Assembly: GCA_002189035.1 (NCBI GenBank)
Contig: NEEC01000017.1
Span: 2,576,392-2,640,391, forward strand
DNA from: Utricularia gibba
Taxonomy: Eukaryota > Streptophyta > Magnoliopsida > Lamiales > Lentibulariaceae
Direction of reading: 5' to 3'
DNA length: 64,000 nt
In this document: positions 12,151 to 23,415 of the stretch, in pieces
How positions within the stretch are numbered: the first letter of the stretch is position 1
How the letters are laid out: every line of letters begins with the position of its first letter
Position numbers and translations under genes: made by a program
The notes under the pieces: generated by a model
Told to the model about the DNA's origin: nothing
The model's input: the letters and a program-made list of their open reading frames with translations, nothing else
Database searches by the model: none

Positions 12151-13237
12151 TATCTGGAAAGGGATGGATATTCCGCAAAGCCAACGTCCGAAACGACTCC
12201 GGGTGAGAAAGGTCGTTTTTCGGCGGCGCCACTCAAGAATGCTCTCAGAAGTTTGAAGGAGTTGGGAGCAATGGCTCCGGTCAGCCGCCAATGAGGACAA
12301 TCGAGGTGGACCGAGTTTGGGAAGCTGAGCTGTTGTGGAGCGTATCAGCATTCACCCATTGGCCACCAACCACCACCTCCCTAGAAATGGACTTTTGCAG
12401 GATGGCGACACGGACACAATATACATATGCGGTGCCTGCTGGTCCTCATCATTTGATTGTTTTAATAATCAAACATACTGTGGGCTAGAGATTAAATGAG
12501 GTACAGCAGTTTCCGATGGGGGATGCTGCTGTTAATTCTAAAATATCATATTTGATCCCCTCCCATTTACTGCCCATGGGAATCCTACTGAACTGATCTA
12601 AAAGACCAATAATGCCCTCCAGCAAAGGCCGGCTTCCATGTTGAGCTGAGCTACTCGGTAGATGGCATGGCGCACAGGTGAATTGTACAAAGTTCGCCAC
12701 ACATTCTCAAAGGCTGCTGCCTATTGGATGCCTGAACTTGCATCGCGCATATCCATCTACTACCCTACCCGCCCACCTCTACAAGCTCTGAACCCTTCGA
12801 CGTATGGGCTTCCGCGGCGCAGCCCAATGGTCCTTTGATGCTTACATAACCTGTGCAGCTTCTCAGCATTCCAGTCTATTGGATTGGGTTGGGTTGAAGA
12901 AGCGCGTGCTGCTGGCCTCCTTTCTCATCTGCTTCGTGATTACGTCACAGTCCGTCGATCCCTAGGGCGGCTCCCCGCCTCTATCCATTGTTCAATGGGT
13001 CTGGTGGTTGGAGAGCTCTCCATTGTTTGGTCTGGTATCACTTGTTAGGGTTTGGCCAACGGATTTCTCATTTCCGTTCACCCAACACTTCCCTTCTATC
13101 TTAGTGTTAGCGTCAGAACTCACAACTGTGGCGACGACTTCCTCCTCTTCTTTTTTTTTCTCTGATCTTGATATTGGGGATAAAATGACTTTTTGCTTTA
13201 AGAAACTCAGATATCTGATTTCTCGTACATTTGAAGC
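12151..13237. other. Spacer between GMT1 and the FAS1 gene
   Basis: Upstream of GMT1 and downstream of the FAS1 gene. Several short open frames (for example minus 12485-12700) show no recognisable domain or codon pattern. I see nothing I can support. Confidence 0.45.
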
Positions 13238-13837
13238 TTATCTATCCATGTATCCGTCGTCCCCGTCCTCCGTCTGTACAGACTGCTGGAACTCAGCATC
13301 CATTAAAACGCCATCCATTACGTGAATCAGCAAGCTTCCCTTCTTTTTCATCGCAACCGCAGAAAGCACAGAATTTGCCACCACCCTTTGATCCGAAGTC
13401 CTGCGCACGTATAACTGGAAGCCCGAGATTGAATCGTACGCCTTTTCCTCACCCAACTCCAAATCCTCCAGAGAAATCCATCGAGGAACCGTGGAGAAGG
13501 CTAGGACTCGAGTGAGAACCGCATATGTGTTGCTATCGTTGCGCTCCAGCCTCAAGTCGCGGTGGAAGGCCTTCTCGGACGGCAGGAAGACTGTGAAGCG
13601 AAGATCTTCGGGTAACATCCCCAGTACCATGTCTCCAAACTCTCCGATGTCGTTGCTAGTGTATGAATTTTTATCCTGGAATTTAGATTCGGGTGGGGCA
13701 AGTTCTGAGTCACCTCCCATGCTTCGGAGGTGGATTGCTGGGAGAATCTGTATTGTGGCAGAAGCAGCGAAGATGATTATGCATATGATTTTGAGTGGGG
13801 TTTTCAGTTTCGTCGCCCCCATTGTTCTTCTTCTCAT
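13238..13837 (-). CDS. FAS1 (fasciclin)-domain membrane/secreted protein
   Basis: A 199-residue single-exon protein. It starts with a basic stretch and one hydrophobic segment (LKIICIIIFAASATIQILPA), a signal peptide or anchor, followed by one FAS1 domain: MLPEDLRFTVFLPSEKAFHRD (H1 region), VLTRVLAFSTVP, and the C-terminal LIHVMDGVLMDAEF. FAS1 domains mediate cell-surface adhesion. Its nearest Arabidopsis counterpart by position and content is the fasciclin-like gene At3g55820, which lies next to the EPC1 gene; the same neighbour relation exists here. It lacks the Pro-rich arabinogalactan regions of classical FLAs. The start could be 13837 or the Met at 13822. Function beyond the domain is unknown. 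Confidence 0.78.
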   Translation of the reverse strand: MRRRTMGATKLKTPLKIICIIIFAASATIQILPAIHLRSMGGDSELAPPESKFQDKNSYTSNDIGEFGDMVLGMLPEDLRFTVFLPSEKAFHRDLRLERNDSNTYAVLTRVLAFSTVPRWISLEDLELGEEKAYDSISGFQLYVRRTSDQRVVANSVLSAVAMKKKGSLLIHVMDGVLMDAEFQQSVQTEDGDDGYMDR

Positions 13838-14689
13838 ATGTGCCAGAAGCGATCAATATTGGCTGGCCTCAGGGATGAGTTGACTTGAAGGAACTGGTAG
13901 ATCACATCGGATCGGAATCTGAAAATTTCAAGTTAAATTATGCCGTGAGGGCTCAATAATAAATGTGTTGACCTGAGCTCACTTGCAGTTCTGTAATGGC
14001 ACACACTTTCATATCCTAGGTCTGGGTCTGGCTCAACTCAAGCTACTGATGTTAAGCGTGTAGAAGATTTAGTTAGATATGTTGAATTTAGAATAGGAAG
14101 ATGTGCAGAACCTAGATTAGTGCCATGGATTCGCACTTAAAGTCTTTCTTAGGTCGCTTACCTAGAACTTCATCATGAATAGCCTGTGCTGTTTTCTTTC
14201 AGTTTCTCATCAGTTCTCTGATGCTGCGTACTTCACAGCGTGGCGCATTTATAATCTACACTTCTCCCTTCTCAGGTGTCTGCAGCCTGGTAGTAGGGAA
14301 GTTGGGTATCGTCAATCATGCGCAGGCATTGAAGCTCCAAGCGAAGCTCGTCTCACATCTGAGGCTGCACATGATCGCAGACACCCTCCCACATCCTTCT
14401 TTTATTCGAATCCGAGGGGACATGTCTCAAATGCTGGTTTTGGGCTAGGGAGAGGAAGATCGGTGCGATCGAGGTTGCATTTCTTCGCATGGGCTGGCCT
14501 GTAATATCGGTACTGATTTGGGTTATTTCCAGCACAGAGTCCCCTGTGTGGGATTCCAGATAAATAGGGAACGTCAAAGAATCTTGATAGTCATTGAAGA
14601 TTCAGTGGGGCACTAACTGCTCAAAATGAGGTGCAAAACAACAGTTGGAGAATCCACAGGAGCCTCATTCCAAACTCAACCCAGAATTG
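13838..14689. other. Spacer: FAS1-gene upstream region
   Basis: No supported gene. Overlapping short frames on both strands at 14175-14577 have no family resemblance. Confidence 0.4.
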
Positions 14690-15133
14690 TTAGGAGGATT
14701 GAACTATAGTATAGGGGGAGTGACACTTGCGCAGCATGGCGGTTTTGGTACCTATTTCCATGGCGAAGGTAACATGTCCAACAGCACGCGATCCGCCGTC
14801 ACCTTTCCACATGAGTTCCCGCCGCCCGCTCACCCTCCCCGGCGCCATGACTAACGGAACCGTCGTCCCTCCGAAGGGAAAGATCCCCCGTGTTGGCCCC
14901 ATCTGCATCTCTTGTAGCCATTTATAGATTTCAATATGCAAGAGCGATTCCGGAGCGCTGGGATCGATGGGAATCAAATCGCGCGCGTGCAGTTCACAAG
15001 TGTAGCCGGGCAAGACAGCAACATCAGCGAAAACCTTGTCCCTCATCTCGGGATCAATCCACACAAAGATCCGGTAACAGTTTGGGCGTGGATCTTGGGA
15101 GGGTTGGGACTCGTCGATTCGGAGGATATCCAC
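14690..15133 (-). CDS. Possible C2-domain protein (weak)
   Basis: A 147-residue frame that I cannot firmly assign. The pattern YRIFVWIDPEM near residue 20, a proline-rich middle, LLHIEIYKW near residue 64 and GHVTFAMEIG near residue 120 resembles the strand order of plant SRC2-like C2 domains, which end in a similar G-x-x-x-F strand. The calcium-binding aspartates are not evident. The frame is open upstream of the Met at 15133 without a better start, so the true N-terminus could lie on an upstream exon or beyond a frame break. GC content is high compared with the flanks, which favours coding. It could also be a decayed copy. Confidence 0.38.
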   Translation of the reverse strand: MDILRIDESQPSQDPRPNCYRIFVWIDPEMRDKVFADVAVLPGYTCELHARDLIPIDPSAPESLLHIEIYKWLQEMQMGPTRGIFPFGGTTVPLVMAPGRVSGRRELMWKGDGGSRAVGHVTFAMEIGTKTAMLRKCHSPYTIVQSS

Positions 15134-15575
15134 CAGCGCGGAGAGCTCCGGGAGGATATTTTTCTCCTCCGCCCCGCGGTGGGTGTCGGCATAACCGGCG
15201 ATCTCTCTCTGTCTGCCCCCCTCACCTTGATTATATGTTTCTTCATTCTTTTGGCGTCAGGCAAGGGCAGCTTAAAAAACAGAAATAACATTTCCTCCGA
15301 CTTATAACACATTTCGGCTGCGGGTGGGCTCACATCTCAATGCAACGGCTACTGGGCCCTTCCCAATTTCAATGTTGTTTCCCCCTTTCTTTCTTTCTTT
15401 CTTTCTAGGAGTTGTACGTGTACATCTCTGTTTTAAAAACACGTAAATTACTTATCGAGGGCGGATCAAGGGAAGTTCGACTTTTCTTCACGGCACCCCT
15501 TGGGCTCATCGAATCAAATGCGACTCAACTTCTGTCTCTGGATCGCAGCCTCGAATTGCACGACTCCCGGACACC
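15134..15575. other. Spacer upstream of PXN with (TTTC)n tract
   Basis: Holds the PXN promoter/leader. A (TTTC)5 microsatellite lies at about 15386-15406. No gene seen. Confidence 0.5.
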
Positions 15576-18060
15576 ATGTCAGACGCTTTGATCAACGGCC
15601 TCGCCGGTGCCGGGGGTGGGATAATTGCTCAGCTCCTTACCTACCCTCTCCAGACTGTACGTAAGATTCCTATTTTCTTTTCTCTTCCGCCTAGCCCCTT
15701 CTCTTGCTTTCTCGGCGTTGGATTTTGGATTCTGTGCTTCTTACGTCTACCCCCACTTTGCACTTCATGCTTTTGACTGCCTTTTTCTTTTATCGATTAT
15801 ATGCCAACTATGCCTGCGGTATTGCGATCGCGTCTGGTTTTTTGTAGGTAAATACACGGCAACAAACCGATCGTGACCCTGGGGATGGAAGAAGAATGTT
15901 GGGACCTTGGAGCAGATGTTTCAGGTCCCGTAATTTTAGTATTTTACATGTAACTGTTTCACTCTTCCTCGTTTCCCTGGGAGAACGATGCATCATCACG
16001 TTTAGGTTATAAAGCAAGAGGGGTGGGATCGACTGTACGGAGGATTGGCTCCATCTCTTGTCGGAACAGCTGCCTCTCAGGTAACGATATCGGTCGTGGA
16101 GAACGACAAATATCCTGCGACCCCCATCGCCAAACGGCTAAAGTTGCCTCGTGATGGGCACCCGTTTTCTTTAATCTATCGTGGTCATTTCTTGATTTTG
16201 TGACACATCGTTTGTCTTTTAGTTGGTGAACCTCAAAAATACAATTTTGAGGGTATTATCCGGCAAGCTTATTTTTTTACTCAATGGAATCTATCTTCTT
16301 TAAGTCAGTCCATGTCTTCCAGGTTACTCTTGGTTTTAGAGTAATGGTGTTATACCGTCATAAGTATGATTGCTATATTCTTAGTTGAGTACATGCGTGG
16401 TATACAGTGGAATTTATAATTTCCCTTGAAAATTTCACTGGCTTCCCATATGTGTTCTATAACGAGTTGTCATTTGTCTTATATTATCAATTTCTATTGT
16501 ACAGGGGGTTTATTATTACTTCTATCAAATATTCAGAGACAAGGCTGAAGCTGCCTCCCTAGAACGGAAGAAGAGAGGCATTGGTGATGGATCGGTTGGG
16601 GCATTGTCGTCACTTTTGGTTGCTTGTCTTGCGGGGTATTTGGAGCTTCTTTTATAGACTTCTCATCTGAATAAACTTCTTCAATCTATGTACTCTTTGT
16701 TTTACAATCTGGTCCAGTGCACCGGAACTTGATTTGCTTAGTATTTGCTCTTATTTTCTGAAAGATACTGAACTTAACGGCAAATGCTAAAAGACTATTA
16801 ACTGAGGTCGATGTTTTATGATTAAACCTTATTCTGGTTGTTGATGCCAAGTAATGACTTCTGAGTCCTTTTTCTTTTTATCCTCAGGTGTGTAAATGTA
16901 CTGATAACAAATCCTATTTGGGTGGTTGTTACACGCATGCAGGTAAGGCTGTCCTTCCTTGTATCTTAATTCTGAAGCAATGAGAAATAAATCAGATGTT
17001 AAACTTCTCTAAAGCAATCATTATGCAGACTCACACAAAGAAAAGCCAAACAAATCGTTCTAGGTCTTTGTCGTCTAATGTTTCTGAGCTTCCTCCAGGA
17101 ACTAACCATACGGTAAGTTCACAAGCATGGCATATATTTGTATCTCACTTTATTTCTCATAGTCAAAGCACAAGGAACCTCCAGTTACATTTATGAAGTC
17201 TATTATGCAGATTCGGGAAGTCTATGATGAGGCAGGAATTTTCGGATTCTGGAAAGGTGTTTTCCCCACATTGATCATGGTATGGGCAACAGACAACTAC
17301 TCAGCGGTTCTGGGATGTTCATTGATGATCTTATTTGCTGCCATAGGTCAGTAATCCTGCTATACAATTCATGCTTTACGAGACTCTCTTGAAGAAATTA
17401 AAGAAGCGACACACATCAAGTAGCAAGGGGAGCAATGACGTCTCAGCGATGGAGGTGAACAGTGCTTTGATCTATAATTTTTCTGCATTTGATTCTATTT
17501 CCTTTTCCATAGATCTCCATATCTATTATTTCTAGATATTTTTACTTGGAGCCCTAGCAAAACTTGGAGCCACAATTGTAACATACCCTCTTCTTGTTGT
17601 TAAGGTAATGAATCTGCGTTTCAAATATTTATTGACCCTTCACATTTTTTTGGTGCCAAAGGGATAAGTAGCTTCTTTCCCACGGTAATAAGCTCTATGT
17701 TTTTTTATTTCAGTCGAGACTGCAAGCCAAACAGTCAGCGAGTACAGACAAGAGGCATCATTACAGAGGTCTGTTGAGACCTCTTCTGGAGCGTGTGTTA
17801 TGTAGAATGGAATTTACTGTGCGATCATTCGCCAGGAGTGAAACTCAACCTCCACTCGGCCTCCAATCTATGCAGGCACTGTTGATGCTGTACTAAAGAT
17901 GGTTAGGTACGAAGGAGTCTATGGTTTTTACAAGGGAATGGGCACAAAAATGGTACAAAGTGTTCTCGCAGCTGCAGTTCTTTTCATGGTTAAGGAGGAA
18001 CTCGTCAGGGGTAGCAGGTGGTTGTTAACTAGAGGTGCAGTGAATTCTAAGCCCGTGTGA
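15576..18060 (+). CDS. PXN: Peroxisomal NAD carrier (PXN), mitochondrial carrier family
   Basis: Imports NAD+ into peroxisomes in exchange for AMP or ADP, supporting beta-oxidation. Eleven exons: 15576-15656, 15848-15924, 16006-16080, 16505-16635, 16888-16942, 17029-17112, 17211-17279, 17347-17454, 17536-17604, 17714-17768 and 17876-18060; about 329 residues (AtPXN is similar). The start MSDALINGLAGAGGGIIAQL is almost identical to the Arabidopsis protein. The three carrier repeats carry the signatures TYPLQTVNTR, TNPIWVVVTRMQ and TYPLLVVKSRLQ. Exon 2 is broken: the frame of NTRQQTDRDPGDG must gain one base near the GGGG run 15881-15884 to enter the frame of VGTLEQMFQ; with that base the total is exactly 330 codons. 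A consensus error is likely. No peroxisomal targeting motif is obvious, as in the family. Confidence 0.93.
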
Positions 18061-19383
18061 ATGTTTGGCGTTCATAATTCTACAGCCAGTGGATAGAGGA
18101 CATGATCTGCAGTGAGCTGGTAGGTTGTGAATATGTATCATTCAGCCATCTGGAGCATATGTACTTGATAAGAAAGGAGATTTCGCGTTCTTGGACGGTG
18201 GCATGTATGTTGGGAAACGCTGCGCTGGTTGCATTTGATTGAAGACTTATGAATGCCTTTTTTTTAATAAAAAATTGCAACATGTCCCTCAGTTTTATAT
18301 AATTCTCAAATATATTTGTGCCTGTGTGCGGTGTTTAGCCTCCCCCGGATGAATTTAAATATAAATGGCGTCTATTATAATTGGTCTACACGAGCCGAGC
18401 CTGGGGGTGGCTTTCTCCAGATATTTTACCCGTTCCACAGCTTCATTCTGAGATTACTTTATTCTCTTTCGGTTGTGTAAGATCCTACCTTATACAACGG
18501 AAGGATATAAAAGCAATTACTTTATTGTTATGAATAACCTTTTTATTAATTTAAGAGTGTGCGGTTGGTTATATATCAGGTATTGGGAAGTATGGAACTT
18601 GTTGGTTTTCGATGGGTTCAGCTATATCTGTTTGTGGGTGCGCTGAAATTGATTTTGGCATGTTAGCTCTATGGTTTTCACTCTTTTCTTGCTTTTCTAT
18701 GGCATGTGTTCAGTTACTATGCTTATTAGTACAATGCTCCACAATTCTGGACTGTGGATGTTTTAACTTTTTTGGAATCATCCATTCTATCACATTTGAC
18801 ACTTGAAATTGCAGGTGTCTGTGATCAGCACTGCATGCTGGATTCTATCTTAGAACCGTTCGACTGTTCATGTCTAGGGTTGGTTCCATTTTCAGCCACC
18901 TGGGAAGGTCTGTGCGGTATATATATGAGAATAGTGCGATGGATGCTTCCAGCAAAGCCTTCATCCTCCAGCGGTGATCAGGATGGACATAGAGAATGAT
19001 CAACCATCGTCTCCCTTTTGGGTGGAAATGCGTGTACAGACAGACATGACACACTTTTGCGCTGGGGCGCCTGGGAGCGTTTGCTGCATTTAGGCTTCAT
19101 CCTTCCGTACGGTGAACTTTGCAAATGCGCAACCTTGGTTGGGGTACCTGGTTGATATTATTGATCCAAAATGGGTTCTGATACTTCACACATGAAACCC
19201 AGCCCCATGTTGGGGTAAGGATTATGAAAACTGATGATCAACATACCAACTCGGTTTGGGGTCACTTCACTTCGGAAAAGAAGCCAGCCGTAACAACAAA
19301 GAAGCTGGATGGGTATTGCTGCTGATGCAGAAAAGATTCCAAAAAATGAGGTACGGTATGGTGTGGGAGGAGGCCTCGGGGCA
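18061..19383. other. Spacer between convergent PXN and SBPase
   Basis: Both neighbours end here, so it holds two 3' UTRs. The remaining kilobase has no supported gene on either strand. Confidence 0.45.
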
Positions 19384-21050
19384 TCAAGCTGCAATCCCAA
19401 CTGGCTCAGTGGCCTTGAGCCTGGATGATCCGTAAAGCGTCTCCTCGAATCGAATGATTTCATTCTTGGACCCGTAGGCTACTTGTGTTCTGTCATCAAG
19501 ACTGTTGATCACCTTATCCAGCACAGACTGCTTCCCATCGCTGCTGTACCCACCGGCTTTCTCGATCAAGAATCCCAGTGGCGCCACTTCAAATAGCAAC
19601 CGGAGCTTAGCCTTGGCAGATGGGCTTGCCACGTTGGTAAAAACTCCCTTCTCTTTCACAATGATCTGCAACACGCAGCACTCACTCATCCTATTCCCAT
19701 TCATTGGAAGGGGGCATCTGACTCACCTGATTAACGTCTGGCACCATCCCTCCGGTGTAGCGCAGGGTGTACTTCTCCCGGACGTAGTAGTCGATCAGCT
19801 GCGTCCATCTTGTAACATGTTAATTTACTAGGAACGCACTTGCGAGCAACAAAGAAAGGAAAAGCAACCTTGGCGTAGTCTGGGTTGTCCGAAGTGGCCC
19901 TCAGGTTTCCAGGTGAGAACATCTTTCCTTCTCCAATGGACGTCGTGTCCTTGACGTGTTGCCATTTTCCTGGTGGATGGGGAGAATTGGATACATAACA
20001 ACGAGGAATTCGACTCATGTGCTAAGAAACCTTCATCTAGTAGGAGGAACTCGTGTGTTCCGGGCACATCCTTGAGAGCTAGGACGTATGTAGTTCTGGG
20101 CCCAAAAATCCCCATTGCTGCAGCAACCTGTTGTGCTCCGGTGATGCCCGTGAGTTTGCTTCCCGGCCACACCCCAAATATTGTGCCCACTGTGAAGTTG
20201 GTGTCCACTATGCTCGAACCATCCAGTGGATCAAACGCCACACTGAACCCCCCTGCATCGTTTCCAATTCATGCAGACAGCAGCAGTAGTAGTAGTAGAA
20301 AGTAGCTTATGAGGTGAATAAAGAGACCTTCGGGTGGTCCCTGCATGTCTTGGAGCTCAGGGACTTCCTCGGAGCAAGCGTAGTTGCAGAAATGCGAATA
20401 TTGCAACGCCTACCGAGTTGATTCGCATCAAGTCAGAGAAAGAGAAAAAGAGCAAAAAAAGTGAGATGTGGGTACCTCGAAAAGAAGCTTGTTTGCGAGC
20501 AAGTCAACCGCGAGCTGCTCGTCTCCAAAGGTGTTAACGCAGGCTGTTCCACCACAGGAAGCAGTTCTTACCTTGAAGGCGATGGTGCGCAATGCTTCTC
20601 CCATGCACATGAGCAGCCTGATGAGGCCCTTATCCGGAGTCGACTTTGTCAGGAACTCTTCCTATGAGCATCACCAGATTGATTAAATAATGGACTGCTT
20701 GTGTTTGTTTGCCAACAAGGGGATGGGAATTTACCAGACTGTCGCCAATTTCACACCTTGTGACCAAGGAAGACGATGAATTGTTGGACTTGACCTTGAC
20801 AGAGTTGAGCCTTGATTTGGGCACGATACGCAGGGACTCTCCAAATATGGAGCTCGGCTTCAAATTCTGAGAAGCACACCCGATTGCACAATTTAACAAG
20901 TCCCCAAGTGCTTTGTATCCTGGGGCGAAAAACACAAGAAGAAAAAGGGACCTTGGTGGTGATGGCATAACGAGGAGCAGAAGCAGCAATGGAGTGGTTG
21001 TGCGCGGAAGGCGGCGAGATGAAGCAGGAGATACCAGCAGCAGTCTCCAT
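19384..21050 (-). CDS. SBPASE: Sedoheptulose-1,7-bisphosphatase, chloroplast
   Basis: Dephosphorylates sedoheptulose-1,7-bisphosphate in the regenerative phase of the Calvin-Benson cycle. Eight exons: 20952-21050, 20735-20866, 20476-20661, 20328-20409, 20031-20252, 19869-19969, 19727-19798 and 19384-19665 give 391 residues, close to the Arabidopsis 393. A transit peptide ([20 protein letters not shown]) precedes [12 protein letters not shown]. Redox-regulation cysteines are visible in [16 protein letters not shown], and the phosphatase metal site in [19 protein letters not shown]. The C-terminal region has [21 protein letters not shown] and ends [11 protein letters not shown]. Thioredoxin activation through the two cysteines is established for the family. 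No frame break was found. Confidence 0.96.
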
Positions 21051-21771
21051 GGGAACAGCAGCGCAGATGAGGGATACGCAGCAGCCCCACCCTTTTGAGT
21101 GCAATACGATGATGATCAGACTTGAGCTCACCAGGAACAAGAAGTTGAACTTGATCCAGTGTTATGGAGTCTCCAGTCGATGAGGATAATGCAGCTAACG
21201 ATCGGAGGACACGTGGTGCCCCCACATGGGCTGGATGATAATTTCTATTTCTTTCCCGTAATCGCTTTCCTTCCGTTCATTGTTTTGTTATCCGTATGTA
21301 TTTGTTTGTGGCCAACGTCGTCTCGTGGCCTGGCCTTCTTATCAATGCCTGCGAGTTGCATCGCTCCGTCGGAGCTGCAGCCCATCGATTGCCATTTGGG
21401 TTCTTGCAACAGGCCGATAGTGGGCTCCACATCTCTCAAAAATTCAGAACAAGTGCTACACAAGTATAAAACGGCTACCCCAACACTTGTGATGTCAGCT
21501 GGGCAACACAATAGGGAGGGGTGCAGTAGTAGTAGCAGTAGTCTCTCAAGTCTTGGATGAGAAAGAATGCATGCCAACAACTTAATCCAACTGCGGGTGG
21601 GTATTCCCCAGTTTTATTCTTGTCTAAACCGAGCTTGGCCCTTGACACGTATACATCCATCTTACAAGCAGAAGCAGAAACAACATTTGCAGCAGCAGCA
21701 ACAGCAGCTCTTCTTTGATTTTAAAGATATGCAACTGCAAGGAAACCGAGTATATGCCCTTGCTACTTGTA
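21051..21771. other. SBPase upstream region
   Basis: A 721-bp spacer between the SBPase start and the 3' end of the translocator gene. It holds the SBPase promoter; a G-box and I-box-like pair is listed separately. No additional gene seen. Confidence 0.55.
21182..21215. promoter_or_regulatory. I-box-like and G-box elements upstream of SBPase
   Basis: A GATAA element at about 21184-21188 and a palindromic CACGTG at 21210-21215 lie 130-165 bp upstream of the SBPase start codon. G-box plus I-box is the classical light-responsive unit of photosynthesis genes. The motifs are visible; their use is inference. Confidence 0.4.
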
Positions 21772-23415
21772 TCATGTACTCAGTTGGGATCGCTTTTTTG
21801 CTTCGCTGTAGAGGATTACACCCACAACAGTGAGTAAATATCCTAGCATACCCGTCACCGAAACAGGGTTCCTGAAGATCAATATTGAGATCACCACTGC
21901 AACTGCTCCCTTTGCATTTCCAAGTACCTGTAACAGCATCACCAGCACCAACAACAAACAACAAGACGGCATCCGGATGAGAGCTGAGAGCAAGAGCCAA
22001 AGAAGACTAATACGTTTAGCTTATAAAGGATGGTAAATGTACCTGGAGGGTGAGAGCACTGGTGTGCTTTGTCACCAGAAAATTGGTCAAATTCACAAAA
22101 TAGGCCAGTGATGAATTAAATAGCAGCAGCCAAATTATCCCACTGTCGTTCCTTGATAAGGCCAATGCGACACCAACTACGTTCTTCTCCATAAACAGGG
22201 CCGCAGGAAGCAAAAGCATTACAGCCACCGGAGACATGTACATGAGCAGATTCATGGAATTTAGTTTTTCTCTAGAGACAACACAAAAGACCAATCAGTT
22301 TCAGTGTTCATCTCTTCCCTACCGAAGCGGGTGATGAAATATACACATATACTATACCAAATTCAGTTTTACCCTTCTGCAGACAGCAAGATGCCTTGAA
22401 CCACTGATTTCAAAGCCCTTGCAGCAGTTGCACCAACACACATGATGAATCCAAAGAGATGGAAGCTAGGCTCACCCTGACACCAAGACCAATAAAAAAT
22501 AATCGCATCCCATAAAATTCAAGTGACTGACTGCATGGAAGCTTACACAAACTTCCGTATGCATTGCATAGCATGACTACCAGGATATTATAGATGCGAG
22601 AAAAAAATGTAGCATATTCTTATCTATACTACGGTATCTTCTATCCAAAGTCACCATAACTGACAGCATCACAGGCTAGTTTTTCCCTCTTTCCCTCTAC
22701 GGTTTTCACGAAGCAAATCACCTTATGTCACACAGAAAACAAGGTTACACCTTTTTCTCAGACTGTTAACCATCTGTCGGAATCATAGGTAAGATTATCA
22801 TGTCCTAAGACGACTGAAGGACATAATCAAACAGTCTAATCAATTCAAGCACCACGAGAACCTAGAAAACTGTAACAGATTATCATCGACCTTCAAGGAA
22901 TATACTTCAAATCAAAACACAAAAAGGGTTGATATTATTCAAGCTAAAATAACAGCAGCACATACCCCACTTGCGATGATTACTCCAGTGACGACGGGTA
23001 CCAAAGTGAAGTAAGTCAACCAAGCCTCCGTCTCCAGCGTCATCAAATAAGCGAAGACTGCAGTAAAGAACGGTGTAGTGGCGCCAACGGCTTGAGTAAA
23101 GCTAACAGGCAAATATTTGAGGGAAATATTTCCGCTAACAACCGAATAGCAAAAAATGGCACTAAGTCCGGAAATTTTCAGGAACTGGCTTCTAGATCGT
23201 ATGGTCTGCATGGGGACAATCTTCAACCAAACTATGGCGATGTAGCTCAGCAAGGAGCAAGCCGTCATGTGGCACATGGTCAGGAAAATGGGATACTTGA
23301 AACCGTAATTGCTGAGTAAGAACTTGTTGAGTATCAAAACTCCAATGTTGGATGAGTACCATGATGCCACTAAACCAATGGTGAAAAGTCGGTCGGACGC
23401 TTTAGTCGTGGACAT
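21772..23415 (-). CDS. TPT-family sugar-phosphate/nucleotide-sugar translocator
   Basis: A multi-pass Golgi-type member of the triose-phosphate translocator/nucleotide-sugar transporter family, close to Arabidopsis At3g11320 and At5g05820. Four exons, 22966-23415, 22373-22476, 22043-22271 and 21772-21927, give 312 residues. About ten hydrophobic helices can be seen. Diagnostic stretches: [91 protein letters not shown] and [13 protein letters not shown]; the tail is a short basic KKR. The start [14 protein letters not shown] matches the family; the frame opens further upstream to 23475 without similarity. The substrate cannot be decided from sequence; related clades move UDP-arabinose, UDP-xylose or UDP-uronic acids. 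Confidence 0.9.

Noticed and set aside
12485-12700. Minus-strand 71-codon frame
   Set aside because: No similarity, ordinary composition, and no exons around it.
19384-21050. Chloroplast fructose-1,6-bisphosphatase as the identity of this gene
   Set aside because: The motif [11 protein letters not shown] and the ending [11 protein letters not shown] are SBPase-specific; FBPase lacks them.
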